54,865 nucleotides of DNA, from NCBI GenBank assembly GCA_019232985.1, contig JAFAMW010000031.1, positions 1 through 54,865 on the forward strand. The letters run 5' to 3'. Position 1 is the stretch's first letter, and each line of letters starts with the position of its first letter. The translations under genes were made by a program, and so were the position numbers. The stretch comes from Roseateles sp. GTDB taxonomy: Bacteria > Pseudomonadota > Gammaproteobacteria > Burkholderiales > Burkholderiaceae. Below the pieces are notes generated by a model. That model saw only the letters and a program-made list of their open reading frames with translations. It made no database searches and was not told the origin of the DNA. Positions 8,423-17,188 of the stretch are shown here, piece by piece.

Positions 8423-10044
8423 CGGCGCCCCGACTCCGGCGCCGCGCCGTCCTGCCGCTGCTGGCCGGCGCGGCATTCGCACCTCGCTTCCTTGCCGCGC
8501 AGACGGCCGGTGAAGCCGCGCAGCACTACGCCAACCCCGTGCTGCCGGGCTTCCATCCGGACCCGAGCATCTGCCGCGTCGGCGAGGACTACTACCTCGC
8601 CACCAGCAGCTTCGAGTACTTCCCCGGCGTGCCCATCCACCACAGCCGCGACCTCGTGCATTGGCGCCTCATCGGCCACGCGCTCACGCGCGAAAGCCAG
8701 CTGCCGCTGGCGGGCCAGGCCGCGAGCAAGGGCATCTTCGCGCCGACGCTGCGCTGGCATGCCGGCCGTTTCTACATGGTCACGACCAATATCGAAGGCG
8801 GCGGCAACTTCTACGTCACCGCCACCGATCCGGCCGGGCCGTGGAGCGAGCCGGTCTGGCTGCACGAGTCGACCTTCGGCATGGATCCCTCGCTGTGGTT
8901 CGACGACGACGGCCGCGTCTACTACACGCGCCACGGCGGCGGCCAGAACGGCGGCGTCTACCAGGCCGAGCTCGATCTCGCCACGGGCCGGCTCAAGGAC
9001 GAGGCGCGCCTGATCTGGCCGGGCACGGGCGGCATCTGGCCCGAAGGCCCGCACCTCTTCAAGCGCGAGGGCTGGTACTACCTGCTGATCTCCGAAGGCG
9101 GCACGAGCTGGGAGCACTCGCTGACGATGGCGCGCTCGCGCTCGCCCTGGGGGCCTTTCGAGCCGCATCCCGACAACCCCATCCTCACGCACCGCAATCG
9201 TCCGGACGAGCCGCTGCAGATGGTCGGCCACGCCGACCTCGTCCAGGCGGCGAACGGCCGCTGGTGGCTGGTGCTGCTGGGCACGCGGCCGGCGGCGCGC
9301 AACACGCCGCTGGGCCGCGAGACCCTGCTCGCCCCGGCCGAGTGGGACGAGCGCGGCTGGCTCGTCGTCAACCGGCACGAACCGATCCGGCGCGAGATGG
9401 CGGTCGACGGCCTGCCGCCGCCGCATCCCTGGCCGGCCGAGCCCGCGCGCGACGGCTTCGACGCCGCGACGCTGGGCCTGGAGTGGAATTTCCTGCGCTC
9501 ATCCGCCAAGGGCCTGTGGTCGCTGAGCGAGCGGCCCGGCTGGCTGCGGCTCAAGGGCACGGCGACGGGCCTGAACGACGCGGCGACGCCGGCCTTCGTC
9601 GGCCGCCGCCAGACCGCGCTGCGCCAGTGCGCGGTCACGCTGCTGGACTTCCATCCGCAGGCCGAAGGCCAGGAGGCCGGCCTGGTGCTGCGGCGCGACG
9701 AGGCGCACCACGTGCGGCTGCGCGTCGTGGGTAGCACGCGGCGCCGTGTCGAGCTGGTGCGCAGCGTCAAGGGCGAGGAGCGCGTGCTCGGTCGCGTCGA
9801 CCTGGCTGACGCCGCCGGTGCGTCCAGCCTTGCGCAACTGCAGATCCTGGCGTGGCCCGACCGCTACGAGTTCATGGCCGGCGCGCCGGGCCAGCCGCCC
9901 TGGGCGCTGGGCAGCGTGCCGATCGCCGACCTCTCGGTGCCCAATAGTTTCACCGGCACCTACTTCGGCCTTTACGCCAGCGGACCCGGCGCGATGCCGC
10001 CGGCCGATTTCGACTGGTTCGAGCTTGTGACGACGGAGTCCTGA
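8419..10044 (+). CDS. Exported glycoside hydrolase family 43 (xylosidase/arabinofuranosidase)
   Basis: 541-residue GH43 enzyme with the same two-domain layout as the protein at 4006-5610 (propeller ~36-345, beta-sandwich ~350-541). Expected catalytic residues are Asp48 (HPDPS), Asp156 (GMDPS) and Glu209 (PEGPH). The N-terminus (Arg-Arg-Arg, then VLPLLAGAAFAPRFLAAQ) looks like a Tat or Sec signal, so it acts in the periplasm or outside. The GTG start overlaps the SGNH stop, and this replaces a much longer shadow frame upstream. Substrate may be xylo-oligosaccharide or arabinose side chains; sequence alone does not decide. Confidence 0.88.
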   Translation: MTAPRLRRRAVLPLLAGAAFAPRFLAAQTAGEAAQHYANPVLPGFHPDPSICRVGEDYYLATSSFEYFPGVPIHHSRDLVHWRLIGHALTRESQLPLAGQAASKGIFAPTLRWHAGRFYMVTTNIEGGGNFYVTATDPAGPWSEPVWLHESTFGMDPSLWFDDDGRVYYTRHGGGQNGGVYQAELDLATGRLKDEARLIWPGTGGIWPEGPHLFKREGWYYLLISEGGTSWEHSLTMARSRSPWGPFEPHPDNPILTHRNRPDEPLQMVGHADLVQAANGRWWLVLLGTRPAARNTPLGRETLLAPAEWDERGWLVVNRHEPIRREMAVDGLPPPHPWPAEPARDGFDAATLGLEWNFLRSSAKGLWSLSERPGWLRLKGTATGLNDAATPAFVGRRQTALRQCAVTLLDFHPQAEGQEAGLVLRRDEAHHVRLRVVGSTRRRVELVRSVKGEERVLGRVDLADAAGASSLAQLQILAWPDRYEFMAGAPGQPPWALGSVPIADLSVPNSFTGTYFGLYASGPGAMPPADFDWFELVTTES

Positions 10045-10048
10045 CACC

Positions 10049-11740
10049 ATGAAGTACACGATGTCCGCGCGGCTGCGCGCGCTCGCGCTGGCTGCGCTAT
10101 TGCCCGCGCTATGGGCCGCCGTTGCGGCCTCAGCCGCCGAGCTGCCGCACCTGCGCCGCCAGGGCGACGCGACGCAGCTCATCGTCGACGGCCAGCCCTT
10201 CCTCGCACGCGGCGGCGAGCTCGGCAACTCCAGCGCCGAGCCCGGCTACCTGCACCCCTTCTGGCCCAAGCTGCGTGCGATGAACCTCAACACCGTCGTC
10301 ACGCCGGTGTACTGGAACCTGATCGAGCCGCAGGAAGGCCATTTCGACTTCGCCAGCATCGACGGCCTGCTCGCCGACGCGCGCGCCAACGACATGCACC
10401 TCGTGCTGCTGTGGTTCGGCAGCTGGAAGAACAGCATGTCCTGCTACGCGCCGGACTGGGTCAAGCGCGACACCACGCGCTTCCCGCGCGCCCGCGATGC
10501 GGCGGGCACGAGCGAGGAGATCCTCACGCCCTTCGCCGCCGTCAACCGCGACACCGACATCCGCGCCTTCGCCGGGCTGATGCGCCACTTGCGCGAAGTC
10601 GACGCGCAGCACACCGTCATCCTCGTGCAGGTCGAGAACGAGATCGGCATGATCCCGAGCGCACGCGACCACAGCCCTGCCGCCGAGCAGGCCTGGAACG
10701 CGCCCGTGCCCGCGGCGCTGATGGACTCGCTGCAGGCGCATGCCGACACGCTCGCGCCCGAGCTGCGCGCCGTCTGGGCCGCGGCCGGCCATCGCAAGGC
10801 GGGCACCTGGGCCGAAGTCTTCGGCGCCGGACCGGCGGCCGAAGAGATCTTCATGGCCTGGCACTTCGCGCGCTACACCGACGCCGTGGCCGCGGCCGGC
10901 AAGAAGGAGCTGGCGCTGCCCATGTACGCCAACGCTGCGCTGATCCGGCCGGGCTACCAGCCGGGCCAGTACCCGAGCGCCGGGCCGCTGCCGCACCTGA
11001 TCGATATCTGGCGCGCCGGTGCGCCGACGCTGGACTTCATCGCGCCGGACATCTACTTCCCGAACTTCATCCACTGGACGGACCTCTACACGCGCTCGGG
11101 CAACCCGCTGTTCATCCCCGAAGCGCTGCGCAGCATCGACGCGCCGGCCAATGCGCTCTACGCCTTCGGCGCGCGCAACGCGATCGGCTTCAGCCCCTTT
11201 GCGATCGAATCGGCCAACGAACCCGGCGCCGGCTACCTGGCCGGCGGCTTCGACCTGGTCCGCCAGCTCACGCCGCTGATCACCGCGCGCCAGGGCCTGG
11301 GCAAGACCATCGGCTTCCTGCAGGAAGCGATCGAGAACACGCAGCCGCAGCAGCAGCGCCTGGGCCACTGGATCTTCAATGCCAGCTTCGAGCGCAACGC
11401 GCCGCGCGAGCTCGCCGACGGGCTGGCCGTGGTCATCGGCACGGAGAACTCGGCGCTCGCCGGCGACCACCGCAGTGGCGCGGCGCCGGCCGGCGGCCTG
11501 GCCATCGAGCTGGGCGACGATGAATTCCTGATCGCCGGCATCGGCATCACCGTGACCTTCACCAACGCCGAGCCCGGCTGGCAGACCGGCCTGCTCAGCG
11601 TCGAGGAAGGCCGTTATGAGAACGGCCAGTGGCAGCACCTGCGCTGGCTGAACGGCGACCAGACACACCAGGGCCGCCACGTGCGCCTGGAGCCCGGCCG
11701 CTTCACGATCGAGCGCGTCAAGCTCTACCGCTACCGCTGA
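10049..11740 (+). CDS. Exported GH35-type beta-galactosidase with DUF5597-like C-terminus
   Basis: 563-residue secreted glycosidase. A signal peptide covers residues 1 to ~30 (ending AASAA). The TIM barrel shows FLARGGELGNSS and TPVYWNLIEPQEGHFDF, the acid/base Glu198 in VQVENEIG and the likely nucleophile Glu358 in LFIPEAL, as in GH35. The C-terminal ~180 residues form a separate beta domain of DUF5597 type. GH35 enzymes with this tail cleave beta-galactosyl side chains, for example in xyloglucan. In a xylan island the substrate could be a galactose-bearing side chain. It starts 4 nt after the GH43 stop, with GGAG at 10035-10038. Confidence 0.85.
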   Translation: MKYTMSARLRALALAALLPALWAAVAASAAELPHLRRQGDATQLIVDGQPFLARGGELGNSSAEPGYLHPFWPKLRAMNLNTVVTPVYWNLIEPQEGHFDFASIDGLLADARANDMHLVLLWFGSWKNSMSCYAPDWVKRDTTRFPRARDAAGTSEEILTPFAAVNRDTDIRAFAGLMRHLREVDAQHTVILVQVENEIGMIPSARDHSPAAEQAWNAPVPAALMDSLQAHADTLAPELRAVWAAAGHRKAGTWAEVFGAGPAAEEIFMAWHFARYTDAVAAAGKKELALPMYANAALIRPGYQPGQYPSAGPLPHLIDIWRAGAPTLDFIAPDIYFPNFIHWTDLYTRSGNPLFIPEALRSIDAPANALYAFGARNAIGFSPFAIESANEPGAGYLAGGFDLVRQLTPLITARQGLGKTIGFLQEAIENTQPQQQRLGHWIFNASFERNAPRELADGLAVVIGTENSALAGDHRSGAAPAGGLAIELGDDEFLIAGIGITVTFTNAEPGWQTGLLSVEEGRYENGQWQHLRWLNGDQTHQGRHVRLEPGRFTIERVKLYRYR

Positions 11741-11760
11741 GACCACCGAGGTTTGTTGTG

Positions 11761-14634
11761 ATGAAGTTCCGTCGTCCCGCCGCCTTGCTCGCGGCCCTGC
11801 TGGCGTGCCTGTTCGCCCTGCCGGCGCAGGCGCTGCCGACCCCGGTGTGGACGAGCGAGGCCGCGACGCCCGGCGCCGTCGCGCTGATCGACGCAGGCCA
11901 TGCCGCGCCGCTGCTCGTGGCCGACGAGGACTGGCCCGCAGTGCGCCGCGCGGCCGGCGACCTCCAGCAGGACTTTGCGCGCGTCGGCGGCCAGGCGCCC
12001 CAGCTCGCGGCCGCCGTGGCCGGCACGCAGGCCGGCGCCGTCATCATCGGCACGCTGGGCCACAGCGCCCTGGTCGACGCGCTGGCCGCGCAAGGCAAGC
12101 TCGACGTGGCCGCGGTGCGCGGGCGTTGGGAGGGCTTCGCGATGCAGGTCGTCGAGCAGCCGCTGCCCGGCGTGGCGCGCGCCCTCGTCATCGCCGGCAG
12201 CGACGCGCGCGGCACGATCTACGGCATCTACGAGCTCTCGCAGCAGATCGGTGTGTCGCCGTGGAACTGGTGGGCCGACGTGCCCGTCCAGCACCACGCG
12301 CGCCTGTTCGCGCCGGCCGGCCTGCACGTGAGCGACGCGCCGACCGTGCAGTACCGCGGCATCTTCCTCAACGACGAGCAGCCCGCGCTGAGCGGCTGGG
12401 TGCAGGAGCACTACGGCACGTACGACCACCGTTTCTACGCGCGCGTCTTCGAGCTGATCCTGCGCCTGCGCGGCAACTACCTGTGGCCGGCGATGTGGGG
12501 CGCGTCCTTCTTTGCCGACGACCCCGAGAACCGTGCGGCCGCCGAAGCCTACGGCGTCGTCATCGGCACCTCGCACCATGAACCCCTGATGCGCGCCCAC
12601 AACGAGTGGAACGCGCAGCGCATGGGCCCGTGGGACTACACGAAGAACGCCGAGGCGCTGCGCCAGTTCTGGGTCGGCGGCCTGGCGCAGTCGCGCGGCG
12701 CGGAGCGCGTCATCACCGTCGGCATGCGCGGCGACGGCGACGAGCCGATGTCCGCCAGCAACGACATCCCGCTGCTCGAACGCATCGTGGCCGACCAGCG
12801 CGCGCTCATCAAGAAAGAGCCCGACGCCGCCACCGCGCCGCAGGTCTGGGCGCTGTACAAGGAAGTGCAGAGTTATTACGAGCAGGGCATGCGCGTGCCC
12901 GGTGACGTGACCCTGCTCTGGAGCGACGACAACTTCGGCCACCTGCGCCGCCTGCCCACGCCCGAGGAGCGCAAGCGCCCGGGCGGCGCGGGCATTTATT
13001 ACCACCTCGACTACGTCGGCGGCCCGCGCAACTACAAGTGGCTCAACGTCACGCCGCTGCCCAAGATCTGGGAGCAGATGGAGCTGGCCGCGCAGACCGG
13101 CGCCACCAAGATGTGGATCGTCAACGTCGGCGACCTCAAGCCCATGGAAGTGCCGATCGAGTTCTTCCTGAGCCTGGCCTGGAACCCGGCCGCGATCCCG
13201 GCCGACGGCACCGGCGCGTGGCTCCAGCGCTGGGCCGAGCGCGACTTCGGCCCGGCCCACGCCGGCGAGATCGCCGACATGGTGGCGCGCTACGCCAAGT
13301 ACAACGCGCGGCGCAAGCCCGAGCTGCTGAGCCCGGACACCTACAGCCTGCTCGACTACCGCGAGGCCGAAACCGTGGCGCACGACTACGCCGCGCTCGC
13401 CGATCGCGCCCGCGCGCTGGGCGAGCAGCTGCCGCCCGAGCAGCGCGACGCCTTCTTCGAGCTGGTCGGCTACCCGGTCGAGGCCTGCGCCAATTTCAAC
13501 GAGCTCGAATACGCCGTCGCGCTGAACCGCTTCTACGCGCGCCAGGGCCGCGCGGAAGCCAACGTGCAGGCGGCGCGCGCGCGCCAGCGGTTTGCCGAAG
13601 ACGCGAAGCTCACGCGCCAGTACAACCGCGACACGGCCGGCGGCAAGTGGAACCATCAGATGGACCAGGTCCACTACGGCTACTTCATGTGGCAGGAGCC
13701 GCCGCTCAACGCCATGCCGGCGGTGACCGAGGTCCAACCTGTGGAGGGCGCCGACATGGCCGTGGCCGTCGAGGGCAGCGAGGCGACGAGCCGCTGGAGC
13801 CGCTTTGGCGGCGGCGCGCCCGGGCTGACGCTGCTGCCGCTCGAGGCGCTGGATGGCAAGCCAGGCCGCATCGAGGTCTTCAATCGCGGCACGGGCGACT
13901 TCAAGTTCACGGCCGAGACGAGTGCGCCGTGGCTCGACGTGTCGCCGGCGAGCGGCACGGTGAACAGCCAGCAGGCCATCAGCGTCCAGGCGCGCTGGGG
14001 CGAGGTGCCCGTCGATGCGCATGAAGCCACGGTCACCCTGCAGGGCGACGACGGCCGGCGCTTCGTCGTGCGCGTGCCCTTGCGGCGTCCGCCGATGCAG
14101 GGCGTTAGCGGCTTTGTGGAGACGGGCGGCGTGGTCGCCATCGAAGCCGAGCATTTCGACGCGGCCGTCGCGCCGCCGGGCAAGGCCTGGACGCGCATCC
14201 CGGACTTCGGCCGCACGCTCTCGGGCATGAGCGCCGGGCCGGTCGCGGCCGCGGCATCGCGCGCGCCGGACATGCACCTGGACTACCGCGTCAATCTGGC
14301 CAAGGCCGGCACGGTCAAGGTGCTGGCGACGCTGGCGCCGACGCAGAAGTTCCGGCCCGGCGCGGGCCTGCGCTTTGCCGTGTCCTTCGACGACGCGGCC
14401 CCTCAGATCGTCGACATGCATGCCGACGAATCGAACGCCTACTGGGACCGCAGCGTGATCGACGAGGCCGTGAGCTTCACGAGCACACATGTGCTGGCCG
14501 CGCCGGGCGCGCACACGCTGAAGTTCTGGGCGCTCGACCCGGGCATCGTCGTGACAAAGCTCGTGATCGATGCGGGTGGGCTCAAGCCGAGCTATCTCGG
14601 GCCGCCGGAGAGCCCGCGCGTTGCGGCGCGCTGA
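11761..14634 (+). CDS. Glycoside hydrolase family 115 xylan alpha-1,2-glucuronidase
   Basis: Removes (4-O-methyl)glucuronic acid from internal and terminal xylose units of glucuronoxylan. The 957-residue protein starts at the ATG after GAGG (11748-11751); a longer in-frame extension overlaps the GH35 gene and lacks a signal. Residues 1-24 form a Sec signal ending PAQA. Visible GH115 blocks include ISPWNWW-type GVSPWNWWADVPV, YRGIFLNDEQPALSGWVQE, LRLRGNYLWPAMWGASF and GTSHHEPLMRAHNEW, then VGMRGDGDEPM, WSDDNFGHLRRLP and IYYHLDYVGGPRNYKWLN. A C-terminal beta-sandwich domain follows from about residue 660. It is the signature enzyme that identifies the island as glucuronoxylan-directed. Confidence 0.94.
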   Translation: MKFRRPAALLAALLACLFALPAQALPTPVWTSEAATPGAVALIDAGHAAPLLVADEDWPAVRRAAGDLQQDFARVGGQAPQLAAAVAGTQAGAVIIGTLGHSALVDALAAQGKLDVAAVRGRWEGFAMQVVEQPLPGVARALVIAGSDARGTIYGIYELSQQIGVSPWNWWADVPVQHHARLFAPAGLHVSDAPTVQYRGIFLNDEQPALSGWVQEHYGTYDHRFYARVFELILRLRGNYLWPAMWGASFFADDPENRAAAEAYGVVIGTSHHEPLMRAHNEWNAQRMGPWDYTKNAEALRQFWVGGLAQSRGAERVITVGMRGDGDEPMSASNDIPLLERIVADQRALIKKEPDAATAPQVWALYKEVQSYYEQGMRVPGDVTLLWSDDNFGHLRRLPTPEERKRPGGAGIYYHLDYVGGPRNYKWLNVTPLPKIWEQMELAAQTGATKMWIVNVGDLKPMEVPIEFFLSLAWNPAAIPADGTGAWLQRWAERDFGPAHAGEIADMVARYAKYNARRKPELLSPDTYSLLDYREAETVAHDYAALADRARALGEQLPPEQRDAFFELVGYPVEACANFNELEYAVALNRFYARQGRAEANVQAARARQRFAEDAKLTRQYNRDTAGGKWNHQMDQVHYGYFMWQEPPLNAMPAVTEVQPVEGADMAVAVEGSEATSRWSRFGGGAPGLTLLPLEALDGKPGRIEVFNRGTGDFKFTAETSAPWLDVSPASGTVNSQQAISVQARWGEVPVDAHEATVTLQGDDGRRFVVRVPLRRPPMQGVSGFVETGGVVAIEAEHFDAAVAPPGKAWTRIPDFGRTLSGMSAGPVAAAASRAPDMHLDYRVNLAKAGTVKVLATLAPTQKFRPGAGLRFAVSFDDAAPQIVDMHADESNAYWDRSVIDEAVSFTSTHVLAAPGAHTLKFWALDPGIVVTKLVIDAGGLKPSYLGPPESPRVAAR

Positions 14635-14640
14635 CGGCGC

Positions 14641-15111
14641 CTAGACGGCGTCGGCGTAGCCGTTCTGCCGCCACGCCTCGAATACCGCCACCGCGACGCT
14701 GTTGCTGAGGTTGAGGCTGCGCTGGCCGGCGCGCATCGGCAGGCGCACGCGCCGCTCGACGGGGAAGCGCTCGCGCAGTTCGGGCGCGAGGCCGGCGGTC
14801 TCGGAGCCGAAGACGAGGAAGTCGCCGGGCCGCCACGCGACGTCGCCGAAGGGCCGGCTGCCGCGCGTCGTGAAGGCGAACAGGCGCGCCGGATCGGGCT
14901 GTGCGCTGGCGAGAAAAGCCTCCCAATCGGCATGGCGCTTGACCTCGGCGTACTCGTGATAGTCGAGGCCGGCGCGCTGGAGCAGGCGGTCTTCCATCGA
15001 GAAGCCGAGCGGCTCGATCAGGTGCAGGGTGCAACCCGTGTTCGCGGCGAGGCGGATCACGTTGCCGGTGTTCGGCGGGATCTCGGGTTGGACAAGGACG
15101 ATGTGGAACAT
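14641..15111 (-). CDS. trmL: tRNA (cytidine(34)-2'-O)-methyltransferase
   Basis: SPOUT-class methyltransferase that 2'-O-methylates the wobble base of tRNA-Leu isoacceptors. The 156-residue protein matches the family length and carries MFHIVLVQPEIPPNTGNVIRLAANT, the knot motifs FGSETAGLAPEL and LPMRAGQRSLNLSNSVAVAVFEAWRQ. The start is the ATG at 15111; the longer frame upstream runs antiparallel through neighbouring genes. The stop lies 6 nt from the GH115 stop, so the genes converge. In related genomes it normally follows gpsA. Confidence 0.95.
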   Translation of the reverse strand: MFHIVLVQPEIPPNTGNVIRLAANTGCTLHLIEPLGFSMEDRLLQRAGLDYHEYAEVKRHADWEAFLASAQPDPARLFAFTTRGSRPFGDVAWRPGDFLVFGSETAGLAPELRERFPVERRVRLPMRAGQRSLNLSNSVAVAVFEAWRQNGYADAV

Positions 15112-15233
15112 GCGCGCATTAGAACTTGTCCGCGGGAGGCTGCGCCCGCATCTGACCTGTCCAGATTGAGCGTTGCCGGGACACGGAGTAGGCGGCCTGC
15201 CCGCTCTGCTGCGATTCCCACTCTTTGCGCCGG

Positions 15234-15929
15234 CTATTCGGGCGTGCGGGCCACAACCCAGGCCTGCACCCGCGCCGCGCCGGCCTGCCGCAGCACGCGC
15301 GCGAGTTCCATCAGCGTGGTGCCGGTCGTCATGACATCGTCGACGAGCGCGATGTGGCGGCCGGCGATGCGGTCGAGATGGTGCGGCTCGACAGCGAAGG
15401 CGCCCTTGACGTTGCCGCGCCGGGCCGCCAGGTCGAGCGCGCTCTGCGGCGCTGTCTCGCGCACGCGCAGCAGCCAGCGCGAGGGTGCGCGCAGGCCGAG
15501 GCGGCGGCCGAGCACGCGCGCGAGCTCCAGGCTCTGGTTGTAGCCGCGCTCGCGCAGGCGGTCGCGCGACAGCGGCACGGCCAGCAGCACGTCGGGCAGC
15601 GGCGTGCGCGCGGCGCTGAGCGCCTGGTCGAGCCGGTCGGCCAGCGCGCCGCGCAATTCGAGCGCCTGCTCGAACTTGAAGCGACGCAGCAGGCCATCCC
15701 AGGGGAAGGCGTAGTCGAGCGCGGCGATGCAGCGGTCGAGCGGCGGGGGCGTGTGCAGGCAGGCGCCGCAGCGTGCCTCGACATGGCCCATCGCGCTGGC
15801 GGGCAGGGGCAGGGCGCAGGTCCAGCAGCGCGGCTGCGGGCGGGCGTAGCGCTGCAGGCAGTCGGCGCAGACGGCGCGCTCGGACCAGGCGCGGCAGACC
15901 GTGCACTGGCCGGGGCAGCGCAGGCGCAT
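15234..15929 (-). CDS. comF: ComF family amidophosphoribosyltransferase-like protein
   Basis: 231-residue ComF/GntX homologue linked in other bacteria to DNA uptake or use. The N-terminus holds four CxxC-type pairs suited to zinc binding (CTVC, CADC, CWTC, CGAC). The C-terminus has a phosphoribosyltransferase fold with the PRPP loop ALVDDVMTTGTTL, preceded by the family motif RGYNQSLELA. The ATG at 15929 is the first good start before the cysteine region, and the frame continues upstream without support. It diverges from bioC (88 nt apart). Confidence 0.88.
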   Translation of the reverse strand: MRLRCPGQCTVCRAWSERAVCADCLQRYARPQPRCWTCALPLPASAMGHVEARCGACLHTPPPLDRCIAALDYAFPWDGLLRRFKFEQALELRGALADRLDQALSAARTPLPDVLLAVPLSRDRLRERGYNQSLELARVLGRRLGLRAPSRWLLRVRETAPQSALDLAARRGNVKGAFAVEPHHLDRIAGRHIALVDDVMTTGTTLMELARVLRQAGAARVQAWVVARTPE

Positions 15930-16016
15930 GCGCGAGCCCAAGCCCCGTCGCGGCGCGGGTGTTTGCGGAGGGGTGGAATCGGCCGGGTCCACGCGGCCAA
16001 TATACTGCCGGCCCTC

Positions 16017-16931
16017 ATGGAAAACACCCAGGCCCGCGGTGCCGCGCCGAGCGCGCGTCCGCAATCCGTCGACGCCAACGCGCTTGCGCACCAGGCGCGC
16101 CGGCTCGCGCGCGCGGCCGAAGCACCCTGGCTGCATGCCGAGGTGGCGGCGCGCATGGCCGAGCGCCTGGAGGTCATCAAGATCCAGCCCGAGCGCGTGC
16201 TGCAGTGGGCTGCCTGGTTCGGCGCGAGCACGGCGAAGCTGGCCGAGGTCTATCCGCGCGCCGAGCTCGTCAACGTCGAACCGCTGCCGGACTTCGCGGC
16301 ACGCAGCGCCGAGCGCGACTGGCGCCAGCGCCTCTTGCTCAAGCGCGCGCCGCGCGTGCTTGCGCCGGCCGAGCTGGCCGCCGGGCAAGCGCAGCTCGTG
16401 TGGGCGAACATGATCCTGCATGCGGCGCCCGACGCGCGCGAGCTGATCGACCAGTGGCACGCTGCACTCGCGGTCGACGGCTTTGTGATGTTCTCGTGCC
16501 TCGGGCCGGACAGCTTCATCGAGCTGCGCCGCCTGTTCGATCGCCATCGCTGGCCGCGGCCCGCTCCCGAGTGGTGGGACATGCACGACCTCGGTGACCT
16601 GCTCGTCAAGGCCGGCTTCGCCGACCCGGTGATGGACCAGGAACGCGTCGTGCTGCGTTGGGGCTCGCCCGAGGCGCTGCTGCGCGACCTGCGCGCACTC
16701 GGCGGCAATCTCGCGCCCACGCGATTTGCCGGCCTGCGTGGCCGTGGCTGGCATGCGCAGCTGCTGGCGGCGCTCGAATCGCTGCGCGACGACGAAGGCC
16801 GCCTGGCGCTGACGCTCGAACTGGTGCAGGGTCACGCGTTCAAGCCGCAGCCGCGGCTGGCGGTCCAGGAGCGCACGGAAATCTCGCTCGATCGCATGCG
16901 CGAGATGGTCCGTTCCCCTCGCAAACCCTAG
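16017..16931 (+). CDS. bioC: Malonyl-[acyl-carrier] O-methyltransferase, BioC type
   Basis: Predicted SAM-dependent methyltransferase that methylates the malonyl carboxyl to prime pimeloyl synthesis for biotin. The 304-residue protein has an atypical motif I region (VLQWAAWFGAS), then LVNVEPLPDF, the LVWANMILHAAPDA motif of BioC-like proteins and FSCLGPDSFIELR. The degenerate glycine-rich SAM loop is a feature I associate with Burkholderiales BioC homologues in this comF-bioC-cox context, so the name is fairly secure but the activity is less so. The ATG at 16017 follows a TATACT-like hexamer (16000-16005). Confidence 0.75.
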   Translation: MENTQARGAAPSARPQSVDANALAHQARRLARAAEAPWLHAEVAARMAERLEVIKIQPERVLQWAAWFGASTAKLAEVYPRAELVNVEPLPDFAARSAERDWRQRLLLKRAPRVLAPAELAAGQAQLVWANMILHAAPDARELIDQWHAALAVDGFVMFSCLGPDSFIELRRLFDRHRWPRPAPEWWDMHDLGDLLVKAGFADPVMDQERVVLRWGSPEALLRDLRALGGNLAPTRFAGLRGRGWHAQLLAALESLRDDEGRLALTLELVQGHAFKPQPRLAVQERTEISLDRMREMVRSPRKP

Positions 16932-16938
16932 ACAAAAC

Positions 16939-16958
16939 GTCCCGGAGCCGCCCGGGAC
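16939..16958. other. Hairpin downstream of bioC, in the long cox leader
   Basis: Inverted repeat GTCCCGG-AGCCGC-CCGGGAC, 7-bp perfect stem, 8 nt after the bioC stop. It may end the bioC transcript, but no U-run follows. The rest of the 257-nt gap up to coxB (to 17188) contains no open frame or RNA gene I recognise and presumably carries the cox promoter and a long 5' leader. Confidence 0.3.
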
Positions 16959-17188
16959 CCTCGGGCTAGAATTCGCCGCCGATTGGAGGTCCGGGCTCAC
17001 CGGAGACAACAACGGGGCGCGCACGACGCGGCCCGCGAGTTGCGGACCGTTCGCGTCGTGGTGCCTCGCGCCGCGGCGCTCCAGCGTGGTAGTGATGCGA
17101 GGCAGGTGGCGAAGAATGCTGCAGCTTTTGAATCAGCGTTCGTAGTCGTCTGTGTGCGTGTTTGGCATAGGAAACAGAAGCGACAACC

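Noticed and set aside
11629..11760. N-terminal extension of the GH115 frame into the GH35 gene
   Set aside because: It overlaps the previous gene and would bury the clear signal peptide that starts at 11761.
11731..14514. A 927-codon open frame antisense to the GH115 gene, and similar long frames opposite coxA (18310-20631) and the hybrid kinase (35379-38645)
   Set aside because: In such GC-rich DNA stop codons are rare in shadow frames. The products are Arg/Ala/His-rich with no domain, while the opposite strand encodes clear enzymes.
16932..17188. Possible small RNA or tRNA in the coxB leader
   Set aside because: I could not fold a cloverleaf or match a known RNA; only a 7-bp hairpin near bioC was evident.
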